DNA from: a virus
Virus record (IMG/VR): IMGVR_UViG_3300046167_000155
Coordinates: 1 to 24,037 of that record
DNA: 24,037 bases
Strand: one strand, 5' to 3'
Made by a program: the position numbers and the translations under genes. Position 1 is the first letter of the stretch; each line of letters starts with the position of its first letter. The notes under the pieces are model-generated. The model did no database searches and was not told the origin of the DNA. It worked only from the letters and a program-made list of their open reading frames with translations. Of this stretch, positions 15,050 to 21,797 are shown one piece after another.

Positions 15050-16879
15050 TTAACACCAGGTTGGTCCTAAGTCTATGTCCGCTATTACTGGGACTTTGAG
15101 AGGTATTGCTTGTTCCATAATTTCTTTTAGTTGATTTGATTCTTGTTCATTACTAACCATAGCATTTATCTCATCATGTACTGGTAGTCGTAAGTCAAAG
15201 CCAGCTTTGTAAGCATGGACCATTGCAACTTTGGCTTGGTCAGCAGCACTAGCCTTGAATCAAGTCTATTGAGTGCTTTAGATGTGAAGGCACGGAATAT
15301 TTCTTTGTCTTCCCATTTAGTTTTAGCATGACCATATGTTTTAACTGGTTTGTCTTCAAAGCTACAAGTCCAGAAGTCAAAGCGTGCACGACGACCAAGT
15401 ATAGTTTTGATGTAGCCACGTTTACTTGCCATGTTCATTACATTGTCAAAGAGTATTTTTAGGAACGGAGCTTCTTTATTAAATTTTCGCATTGTTGACG
15501 TGCAAAGTTCATCTGAGATCCCAAGTGTCCTTGCCATTTTCTGCTTACCCATCCCATATGAAATCCCAAGGCAAAGCATTTTGCAGGTGTCGTAAGGTAA
15601 GCCAGTCGTTTTCTCAAAGAATGTATATAGTTTTTCACCGTTGTTGAATGCTGCTAGTGCTTGTTCTGCTCCTGGTAGTGGTCTTCCAAATTGTCCAAGT
15701 AATGCGTAATGCACTTGCAGTCTTGGTTCTTGACTGCTGTAATCAGCCTTGCACCAAAGCCTACCAGGCTCTGCAATATAAAGCGATCGTATTCGTTTTC
15801 CAATTTCCGAACGCTTTGGCACTTGTTGCATGTTAGGATTTGATGAAGACAATCGTCCAGATCTTGTACCGCCTTCATCAGAGGCTGTTTGTCGGAAGTC
15901 TGCGTGGATTCTGCCATTATGATTTTGATTAAGGATTATGTCTTCGACGAACACTTTGCGAAGACGATTGATTGACCTGACCTCTTGTATCTTTTTTATT
16001 TGAGGGTGTTCACAGGCATTAAGAAAATCTTTTGCTACTGAGTAATTACCTTTGTCTGTTCTTGGGACTTGTAGTCCTAAACTTTCGCAGTACTTACCAA
16101 GCTGTTGTGGTGACCATATATCTAAGTGTTTAAACTCATTCAATAACGCACTCTCTCTGACTTTAAGATCTTTGTTGAATTGTTCTGCTGCGTCTAGGTC
16201 AACAGGTACTCCCATACGTGACATGTATACAAGTACAGGTATGAGTTCACATTCTAGGTCCCAGACGTCCCAAAGTCCTTCTTCTTTAAGAACTGGTATT
16301 TGGTGTTGGTAGACATCATATGTAAGTCTAGCATCTGCTTCAGCGTACTTGCCGACATGTCTAGCAGGTAGCTTCCACATTTCTGACTTAGCTGATACTT
16401 CGTATTCTTTTGCTGCTTGTTGCAGTCCATCTTCTTTCTTTCCTTTCTTTAAGTATTTCTTTGCAATTGAGTCTAACGAATAAGAAAACTTTTCTTCGTC
16501 AATAAGTGCTTCTGCTACTTGTACATCCCTGACTGGGCAAGAGACCTTTATGCCTAAAGTCTCTAGCCAGCCAAGGTCATAAGTGGCGTTAGCCATTATG
16601 ATTTCATCTGCACACTTTATTACACTCTTTACATATGAAAGCACTATATCTTTATCTAGGTTGTCCCCACCGAAGTGGTTGAACGGTAGATAGACGTGTT
16701 GGTGTTTATCTGCCAACGCAACACCAACCACAAAACCATCGTTTCTTTTGTAACCAGGACCTGACTTTTTAATGTTAGGGTCACTAGTTTCTAAGTCAAT
16801 TGAAATGACGGTACCTAGTTCAGGGAAGTATTGCTGGCGGAACCCAATTAGTCTTTGGTTCAAACAGAGGTATCTGCAT
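15050..16879 (-). CDS. polA: Family A DNA polymerase with 3'-5' exonuclease domain, frameshifted near both ends
   Basis: About 609 aa after reconstruction. Exonuclease motifs: ISIDLETSDP (Exo I), ANATYDLGWL (Exo II) and YAEADARLTYD (Exo III). Polymerase motifs: ADYSSQEPRLQ (A), KMLCLGISYGMG (B, O helix) and VHDE (C). There is no 5' nuclease domain, as in most phage PolA. The residue matching E. coli Phe762 is Leu (codon 15568-15570). The start is taken as the ATG at 16879, giving MQIPLFEPKTNWVPP, which joins FPELGTVISIDLE after a shift at about 16830-16838. Near 15261 and 15251 two extra bases interrupt NRL-IQG-SAADQAK; beyond them the frame with VHDE runs to TAA at 15050. It replicates the phage genome with the primase and helicases. 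Confidence 0.9.
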
Positions 16880-17111
16880 CGTTTAGTTCTTCGTTCTTTC
16901 TTATTACTTTGTTCATCTTGAGCCAAGGTTTCTTTGCACATTCTGCATCTATTTCTTCTTGAGTCTTTTTTCGTATGAGTCCGTTAGTCTATTGCATTGC
17001 TCAGCTACTTGATTTATACTCATAATATGGATCTTGTTTGTAGAGTTCAGGAGCTTTTGCGTCCATCATCTTAAAGATTCTTTTTATCGATTCACTGTTT
17101 GTTTCGTACAT
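16860..17111 (-). CDS. Small unknown protein of about 84 aa with internal frame disturbance
   Basis: Starts MYETNSESIKRIFKMMDAKA and ends NKVIRKNEELNDADTSV, in the same frame. In between lie a TGA at 17001-17003 and a TAG at 16989-16991. Reading the middle in another frame gives EQCNRLTDSYEKRL, which continues the charged, helical character, so two compensating indels rather than a stop are likely. The protein is charged and helical with no recognised family. It begins 27 bases after the reconstructed nuclease end and overlaps the polymerase start by 20 bases, where its last codons and the first codons of polA share sequence in different frames. Confidence 0.55.
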
Positions 17112-17138
17112 AATATAAATTGGCTGGGTTGCCCCAGG

Positions 17139-17638
17139 TTATCTGGATAGATGATGAGAACGTAACTGCATCAGTTGTTGTGCATCGATGTCCAGACCAC
17201 ACAATTTGTTCACTGCAGTGTGGCGTCGCAGAGTTTCTAAGGCTCCCTTTGTGGCTAAGCCAGCTTGGGAACGAGTTGGAAATAGTTAATAAATTCTTTA
17301 AAACCCTCATTATCAAGAACGAACTCTCTTTTGTCATGATTGTATACACTGTACCTTTGAACAACAAGTCGTTTAGTTTTGGGATATGCAGACAATGTTA
17401 CCACTACTGCGTTAGTTGGGATAGCGTTAGCTTTTATTTGCCACGCTTTTTGCTCTGGTCTGAGCCTAGTAGTTTCGAACTTACTTTCAATAAGCCAAGT
17501 CTTATCCTGCGTGAGAATGAGCAAATCAGGGACTCCATTCCCTGTACTAGTTTCGATGCGTTGCACCGTAATGTGTTTATTAAATGTTTCATAAAATTGT
17601 TTTGTTAGCCATTTGTTAAATTGTGATTCGTTCTTCAT
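17139..17638 (-). CDS. PD-(D/E)XK nuclease, VRR-NUC-like, C-terminus frameshifted
   Basis: Begins MKNESQFNKWLTKQFYETF. The nuclease core is Gly-Val-Pro-Asp38 followed by TWLIESKF with Glu51-x-Lys53 and a Gln63 on the next helix (LRPEQKAW), the pattern of PD-(D/E)XK nucleases of the VRR-NUC or Holliday-junction-resolvase kind. The first frame stops at 17255. The frame entered by a one-base shift at about 17275-17284 gives TRSQAGLATKGALETLRRH and ends at 17139, which I take as the real C-terminus (about 166 aa). It overlaps the JAB gene by 23 bases, so it is coupled to the ubiquitin-like cassette. It may resolve branched replication DNA or degrade host DNA. Confidence 0.7.
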
Positions 17639-18743
17639 TTTGATATTCCTCAAGCTTGATAACAAGCTGTTGCTTGTCAATACCAAACTGTCCTGAATAT
17701 TTGTCAAGAAGTTTATCAACCAATTTGTAGAATGGACATGTGATTTGTTTGATGTACGCTGAGTACATGTGGTGAGCAATGCGAGTGTCTTCGATCTGTC
17801 CTGTTCTGATGGTTGAGATTTCTGCATCATCGCCACCAGTTTGTGTAACATAATCAAGAAGCTTTTCTTCAAACTCATAATCGTATAAAGAATTGAACAC
17901 CATCTCATCAACGACATCCAACTCACTTATGACCTCGCTTTCTGTAGAGTTTTTTTTTGATGTTGATTTGTTGTATGGGTGATCATCCCACCAAGAGTTT
18001 GTGTCAAAGTAGCCAATACTTCTAGCTTTTGATTTAGTAGTGTATGCTGGAAACTTTGGTTTAGATACATTGTCCATATAACTAGTGAAGTCAAACTTAG
18101 TAAGATCAGGTATCTTGTACAGTTGTTGATTCATGTAGTCCTGTTCTACTGCAAGCATGTCGTCAGTCAGTTCTATATTCTTTTTGAATGGAGACATTGC
18201 ACCGTCAATGACCATAGATAAGTCATCAAGCTCGTGACACTCGTTGTCAAGACACCAACGGAAGTGGATATCAATGTCAGTAGGTTTGTTAAGATTACCA
18301 ATAGTAAAGTGAAAGCCTTCTCGGTTTGTCTCGTCGGCTTCGTCTGTACCAGATTGGAATGCAGATGTACTACAGTGGTGGTGTACAGTACCAAACATAA
18401 TGTCTGGATGTTGTGCACGCTGTACTTGGAAGTTGATGTGCTCTGGGTCAGATTTAACAGTCATACCACTGGTAATCTGGGGTGGTACCCAGAAAGACCA
18501 AGGTTGCTTTTTGTTCTCGTCGTAATACAAGAACAACATAGTCTCTGACTTGAGTACATCATAACTGTGTTTCATGAAAGCAAGAATCTCTTGCCACATG
18601 GTTAACGGTATCTTCTTACCGTTCCACTCTGGGCTAAGTTCTTCGTATTTAGGTAGCTCGACTTTTTGATACGTAGTAAACAAAGGATGTCGTTTTTCTT
18701 CGTACAGGTCGTTTTGTGATAAGACATAATATTTTTTAGACAT
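17616..18743 (-). CDS. JAMM/JAB metalloprotease (deubiquitinase-like)
   Basis: Encodes 375 aa. The JAMM zinc motif is complete: His121-x-His123, seven residues, Ser131, two residues, Asp134 (HHHCSTSAFQSGTD), with Glu67 (SETML) as the likely catalytic glutamate upstream. This motif defines Zn-dependent isopeptidases that remove ubiquitin or ubiquitin-like tails. The rest, from about residue 190, is an extra region of Asp/Tyr/Lys-rich helices that I do not recognise and that could hold the substrate. It starts in an 8-base overlap (ATGTCTAA) with the E1-like gene and ends inside the nuclease gene. In PRTRC and related cassettes a JAB protein accompanies E1 and E2, as here. It may process the Ubl or reverse conjugation. 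Confidence 0.85.
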   Translation of the reverse strand: MSKKYYVLSQNDLYEEKRHPLFTTYQKVELPKYEELSPEWNGKKIPLTMWQEILAFMKHSYDVLKSETMLFLYYDENKKQPWSFWVPPQITSGMTVKSDPEHINFQVQRAQHPDIMFGTVHHHCSTSAFQSGTDEADETNREGFHFTIGNLNKPTDIDIHFRWCLDNECHELDDLSMVIDGAMSPFKKNIELTDDMLAVEQDYMNQQLYKIPDLTKFDFTSYMDNVSKPKFPAYTTKSKARSIGYFDTNSWWDDHPYNKSTSKKNSTESEVISELDVVDEMVFNSLYDYEFEEKLLDYVTQTGGDDAEISTIRTGQIEDTRIAHHMYSAYIKQITCPFYKLVDKLLDKYSGQFGIDKQQLVIKLEEYQNEERITI

Positions 18744-19461
18744 AGGATGGTACGGTTATGTTAGACAGATCTGCTAGTGTAATAGTTTCTAGCTTACTGA
18801 AGGTTGTTTGATACTCGACAGGATACCAGTCGCCACGCTCTTGGTCATCAAGTAAGTATGGTGCCCACAAGTGTAGTAAATAATTACCAAGGGACGCACT
18901 AACTTGATTAGCAATGGCAAGTTGTGGTGTACTTTCTAGTGCGTCGCCTTGGCAGCGGATGGGTGACCCTTCATTAGATGTTGCTAACTCAGGATACCTA
19001 AGAAATGGATTAATCATTGGATACTGTGCTTCTAAGTGTGGCACATACATGAATGCTTGACTTGTTGAATACTCGTTAGCCATAACAAGACATGGTTTGT
19101 CTAGGTCTTTGGCAGTCTCAAGTAACGCTCTGCGTGCAGGATGGTTGTCAACAGCAGCGATGAGTACATCAGCTTGTTGGAACCAGTAATTGTACTCAGT
19201 GTCTAGCATATCGCTGTCAAAGTATTGCTGTATAACACTGCAATTGTGTTTGTTGAAAGTATAAGTCTTTGCTAGTGCGACTGCTTTGTTGAGTCCGACA
19301 TGATTAGTACGGAACAATTGACGGTCTAGATTCTTTTTCTCTAGTGTGTCTCCGTCAATGAGAACAAGCTCTAAGTCGAAGCTGTTCTTGAGGGCTGGTA
19401 GCATGTACGATGTAACACCACCAGCACCTACGATTAGTGCTTTTAGTTTTGGTTTAGCCAT
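18736..19461 (-). CDS. ThiF/E1-like adenylyltransferase (ubiquitin-activating enzyme-like)
   Basis: Encodes 241 aa. It has a Rossmann Gly-rich loop (VGAGGVTS at 11-18), the E1 signature Asp36-x-Asp38 to Asn44-Leu-Asp-Arg47-Gln48, Lys59 in GLNKA and Asp105 in AAVDN; together these bind ATP and adenylate a Ubl C-terminus. Cys170 (SPIRCQGDALES) lies where the ThiF protein of PRTRC cassettes has its conserved cysteine, followed by a similar helix, so thioester formation is plausible. It is shorter than MoeB/ThiF (about 250 aa) but complete. It overlaps both neighbours by 8 bases (ATGGCTAA and ATGTCTAA). The expected substrate is the beta-grasp protein four genes upstream. Confidence 0.9.
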   Translation of the reverse strand: MAKPKLKALIVGAGGVTSYMLPALKNSFDLELVLIDGDTLEKKNLDRQLFRTNHVGLNKAVALAKTYTFNKHNCSVIQQYFDSDMLDTEYNYWFQQADVLIAAVDNHPARRALLETAKDLDKPCLVMANEYSTSQAFMYVPHLEAQYPMINPFLRYPELATSNEGSPIRCQGDALESTPQLAIANQVSASLGNYLLHLWAPYLLDDQERGDWYPVEYQTTFSKLETITLADLSNITVPSYV

Positions 19462-19819
19462 TGCGTTTTAGATATTTGTGAAGTTGTTGACCAGTTACTT
19501 TAGCTGGTTTGTGTTGTGTTTCTTTGAAGTGTTTAATGTAACGAAGTATTGCACCACGCTTACGACCAACACCAGTGTCGGAATCATAATGACGACCTAG
19601 TATTTTAAATAGAATACGCAGTTCGTTTTTTTCAAGACCGTGGTCAATCTCGTGTTCATCAGCCAATCTTTTGTTCTCATTGTCGAGTTCATTAGATAGG
19701 TTTTGCATATGATGTGATGCAACCATTTGACCTGGATTGTCATTTGCATATTGAAATGCATAACGCAATGATGTATCAGCACTAGGCTTTTGAATTAGTT
19801 TGTTGTAGACTGTAGACAT
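19454..19819 (-). CDS. Unknown protein inside the ubiquitin-like cassette
   Basis: Encodes 121 aa, charged and helical. It is rich in His, Lys, Asn and Glu, and contains no cysteine, so it is neither a RING-type E3 nor a second thioester carrier. A likely amphipathic helical pair lies at about 33-80 (NLSNELDNENKRLADEHE, then LEKNELRILFKILGRHY), followed by a basic C-terminal region (GRKRGAILRYIKHFKE). It overlaps the E2-like gene by 25 bases and the E1-like gene by 8, which makes co-expression close to certain. It may be a dedicated adaptor or target of the pathway. I recognise no family. Confidence 0.7.
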   Translation of the reverse strand: MSTVYNKLIQKPSADTSLRYAFQYANDNPGQMVASHHMQNLSNELDNENKRLADEHEIDHGLEKNELRILFKILGRHYDSDTGVGRKRGAILRYIKHFKETQHKPAKVTGQQLHKYLKRNG

Positions 19820-20676
19820 GATGCGAAATCTATAAGGTTAGAGTTAGTAATATCTTGGAAGAAACGACCGTGTGGTTTGTAGTCTTCGTCGAAGTCTGTC
19901 ATTGCATTTGTTGGTACAGTAGCAAACTCATTGTCTCTTTTGTACCACCAAGCATGAGCGTTGACTAGTTCTGAATAAAACAAGTCACGATTACATGGTG
20001 ATTTAAACATTATATTCATTAGATTGGTTACTGCTGTTTGTAAGTACTGAATAGGCATATTATTTTCTATTAGTCGTTCATCTCTGAAGTCTCCACCACC
20101 GCATAGTCTACCGTCGTCATAGATGTTAGGTAGATTGAAGGTAACAATGTTTCTTGATGCTTTGTGTATACCAAACAAATAAGCAGTCATTGGGTCTCTA
20201 CTTTGTTGTAGCTTGGCAGTCTTACTACCGAGATAGCGACAGTTGAATCTAATCATCATCCACATAGAGTAGTCAGTGTTGTTGTACATAACCATATCAG
20301 ATGGTTGAACAACATCCTCAGGTTCAGATCGTTCGCCTCGTCTTTCTGAGTCACTTAGTATATACAGTTCATATAGATCTTGATTATCTGTTTGTCTGAA
20401 TTTTGCACCAGGTAACGGAAAACCGTCATCTAGATTGACGAATGCATAACAATGTTCTGGATTGACACCAGAGTTGTGTGCATAGTAACATTGATACTCC
20501 CTGTTTAGTACAGGGATTGATACAGGTATGTTAGACATACGGAGAGTATCGTCACGCATACAGGCAGTAATAGCTGTGTCTGCGTCAGCGATGACAGATT
20601 CTCTCGTTTCTCGCTTGATAAATTTGCCATCAGGTCCGAGAATGATTTCCTGACGAAGCGGTAGTTGTGTTGACAT
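19795..20676 (-). CDS. E2-like ubiquitin-conjugating protein, PRTRC protein B type
   Basis: Encodes 293 aa from the ATG at 20676; an upstream in-frame ATG at 20718 would add 14 less likely residues. The key block is FNLPNIYDDGRLCGGGDFRDE at about 180-200. An Asn-(Ile/Val)-(Tyr/Phe)-Asp-Asp-Gly-Arg-(Leu/Val)-Cys core like this is what I remember for PRTRC system protein B, the prokaryotic E2 family D, whose cysteine (here Cys192) is the proposed thioester site. It is followed at the usual distance by a hydrophobic helix and FKSPCNRDLF. The N-terminal half is unlike eukaryotic E2 and unassigned. The order E2, small protein, E1, JAB supports the reading. Distant family; moderate certainty. Confidence 0.7.
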   Translation of the reverse strand: MSTQLPLRQEIILGPDGKFIKRETRESVIADADTAITACMRDDTLRMSNIPVSIPVLNREYQCYYAHNSGVNPEHCYAFVNLDDGFPLPGAKFRQTDNQDLYELYILSDSERRGERSEPEDVVQPSDMVMYNNTDYSMWMMIRFNCRYLGSKTAKLQQSRDPMTAYLFGIHKASRNIVTFNLPNIYDDGRLCGGGDFRDERLIENNMPIQYLQTAVTNLMNIMFKSPCNRDLFYSELVNAHAWWYKRDNEFATVPTNAMTDFDEDYKPHGRFFQDITNSNLIDFASCLQSTTN

Positions 20677-20763
20677 GATAGTTATATAAAGGGGACCAAC
20701 GGTGTGATACCTGTGCACTTCGAGTCACATATAAGGATTTCACACACACCATTGGTATTGTTG

Positions 20764-20994
20764 TTACGCTTTACTTGATGCTTGTCGTTCTAGCGTGATT
20801 GATGAGTAGTCAGCTACATAAGCATCAGTGCTTAGTGTTTGACCGTTTGAAACAGCGACGCAACCTTCTGGTGCTGATAAAGCACCAAGAATGGATGAGT
20901 CACGAAGTAGAGAACCTACTGTGAGATTCTCGTCGAAGGAACGACTAACTGAGTTAGACATTCCGTATCTGATTGTGATTGTAGTATTATCCAT
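20764..20994 (-). CDS. Ubiquitin-like beta-grasp protein (76 aa)
   Basis: The preferred start is the ATG at 20994, which makes the same 8-base overlap (ATGGATAA) with the previous gene as two later junctions; an ATG at 21003 would add three residues. The pattern is that of ThiS/ubiquitin-like folds: strand TTITIRY, strand RSFDENL, helix TVGSLLRDSSILGAL, strand GCVAVSNG, then the diagnostic ADYSSITLER before the end (compare Leu-x-Asp-Gly-Asp-x-Ile-x-Leu). The C-terminus is Gln-Ala-Ser-Ser-Lys-Ala, with no glycine after Gly51, which is odd for a conjugated Ubl. It is the likely partner of the E1- and E2-like proteins. The fold is assigned by pattern only. Confidence 0.7.
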   Translation of the reverse strand: MDNTTITIRYGMSNSVSRSFDENLTVGSLLRDSSILGALSAPEGCVAVSNGQTLSTDAYVADYSSITLERQASSKA

Positions 20995-21190
20995 AAAAGT
21001 CAATTGACAAATCTCTACCTATACTGTAATTTTGTAGTCCAAGTTCATTTGGTATTGTTGTCATAAGGATTCCCCTCCCTCGTATAGAGAGAGGGGATCC
21101 ATTTTCGTTATGAATGACGTTTCCGTCGCCTGCCTTTGTTACTCTGTAAAACTCTGTACAGTATTCGGTTGGTTGCACATTTGAATACAT
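20987..21190 (-). CDS. Unknown small protein with C-terminal glycine (67 aa)
   Basis: The ATG at 21190 shares a base with the previous stop (TGATG), and the end overlaps the Ubl gene. The 67 residues are soluble and probably beta-rich, rich in Gly, Asn, Tyr and Ile. One cysteine lies at position 12 and the chain ends Ser-Ile-Asp-Phe-Tyr-Gly. No family is recognised. Its position directly before the Ubl gene, with overlap, makes it a possible member of the same pathway. Confidence 0.6.
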   Translation of the reverse strand: MYSNVQPTEYCTEFYRVTKAGDGNVIHNENGSPLSIRGRGILMTTIPNELGLQNYSIGRDLSIDFYG

Positions 21191-21498
21191 CAAGAGCGAG
21201 TGGGACTAGAAACGCCGTAACTAGTTTTGCTATTTTTCTGTTTACCATACGGAAATTTGAACAATGGTTTCCGAGGTACAACAACATCTAGTATGAAGGT
21301 CATGATTGAGAAGAAAACACCTGACAGGAATGCAGTAGCCATACCTGAATAGGTGCCTAGGAATAGGAAGGGTATTCCAAAAGTAAATAGTATATCCCAC
21401 ACTAGTTGAGTGCGAGCGATAAAGTTGAGACCGAACATCTTAAGCAAGACGATAAGGTAACTGATTGAGCAAATGAAAGATATAAGGATAACATCCAT
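21190..21498 (-). CDS. Three-helix membrane protein (102 aa)
   Basis: Encodes 102 aa with three hydrophobic segments at about 2-20, 33-50 and 52-72, followed by a basic soluble tail (Pro-Arg-Lys then Lys-rich). This is the first gene after a hairpin and a T7-promoter-like motif at 21547-21564, so it may open a transcription unit that includes the ubiquitin-like cassette. Its stop overlaps the next ATG (TGATG). It may be an early membrane protein acting on the host envelope or an anti-superinfection factor, but no family is visible. Confidence 0.65.
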   Translation of the reverse strand: MDVILISFICSISYLIVLLKMFGLNFIARTQLVWDILFTFGIPFLFLGTYSGMATAFLSGVFFSIMTFILDVVVPRKPLFKFPYGKQKNSKTSYGVSSPTRS

Positions 21499-21546
21499 AA
21501 CATAAATTAATCTCTTTTAATATTGGATAAGTGTATAGACAAAACC

Positions 21547-21564
21547 GTGATAGTAAGTGTATTA
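21547..21564 (-). promoter_or_regulatory. T7-type promoter-like motif
   Basis: The minus strand reads TAATACACTTACTATCAC. It shares 16 bases with a second site at 23297-23312 and resembles the T7 RNA polymerase promoter core (TAATACGACTCACTATA) with one base fewer. It lies 49 bases before the 102-aa gene and just past a UUCG hairpin. A partial copy (ATACACTTA) follows at 21528-21536. No phage RNA polymerase gene is in the window. Confidence 0.5.
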
Positions 21565-21585
21565 TATTGTTTTTGTTGGGTAAAG

Positions 21586-21607
21586 GTGTCCTACCGAAGT
21601 AGGACAC
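21586..21607 (-). terminator. UUCG-loop hairpin at the end of the 68-aa gene
   Basis: A perfect 9-bp stem (GTGTCCTAC with GTAGGACAC) closes a UUCG loop on the minus strand, flanked by C and G as in the very stable cUUCGg tetraloop. The stem includes the stop codon of the 68-aa gene. Only a short CUUU follows, so termination may be weak, or the hairpin may protect the 3' end. A promoter-like motif comes next. Confidence 0.55.
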
Positions 21608-21797
21608 GCTTTAAGTGTTGACGATACAGTATTACTTGAAAGAGGTTGAGTGACATTTTGCGTTGTCTGAAATTTGAGTTGGTGAGCCAACGAAATGCGT
21701 ACATAATGTCGTATAGTATAACGCAGGTCATGATAGTAACTGGCATTACGATGTCGTAGTCCCAGGTTAGTCTAAGTTCGAATAGCAGTTTGTTCAT
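21591..21797 (-). CDS. Small membrane protein (68 aa)
   Basis: The ATG at 21797 gives MNKLLFELRLTWDYDIVMPV. One hydrophobic segment spans about residues 16-34 (IVMPVTIMTCVILYDIMYAF), followed by a strongly basic, helical tail (FRQRK, LYRQHLKRVLLR). It overlaps the end of the 293-aa gene by 26 bases, and its stop lies inside a UUCG hairpin. Longer readings upstream in this frame would only shadow the 293-aa gene. Small membrane proteins with basic tails are common among early phage genes; no function can be assigned. Confidence 0.55.
   Translation of the reverse strand: MNKLLFELRLTWDYDIVMPVTIMTCVILYDIMYAFRWLTNSNFRQRKMSLNLFQVILYRQHLKRVLLR

Noticed and set aside
15654-15917. Second minus-strand frame inside the polymerase gene
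   Set aside because: The region is covered by conserved polymerase motif sequence in the main frame.
17120-17608. Plus-strand frame of 162 codons opposite the nuclease
   Set aside because: The opposite strand encodes a recognisable PD-(D/E)XK nuclease; the plus-strand frame is Cys/Phe-rich without motifs and isolated on its strand.
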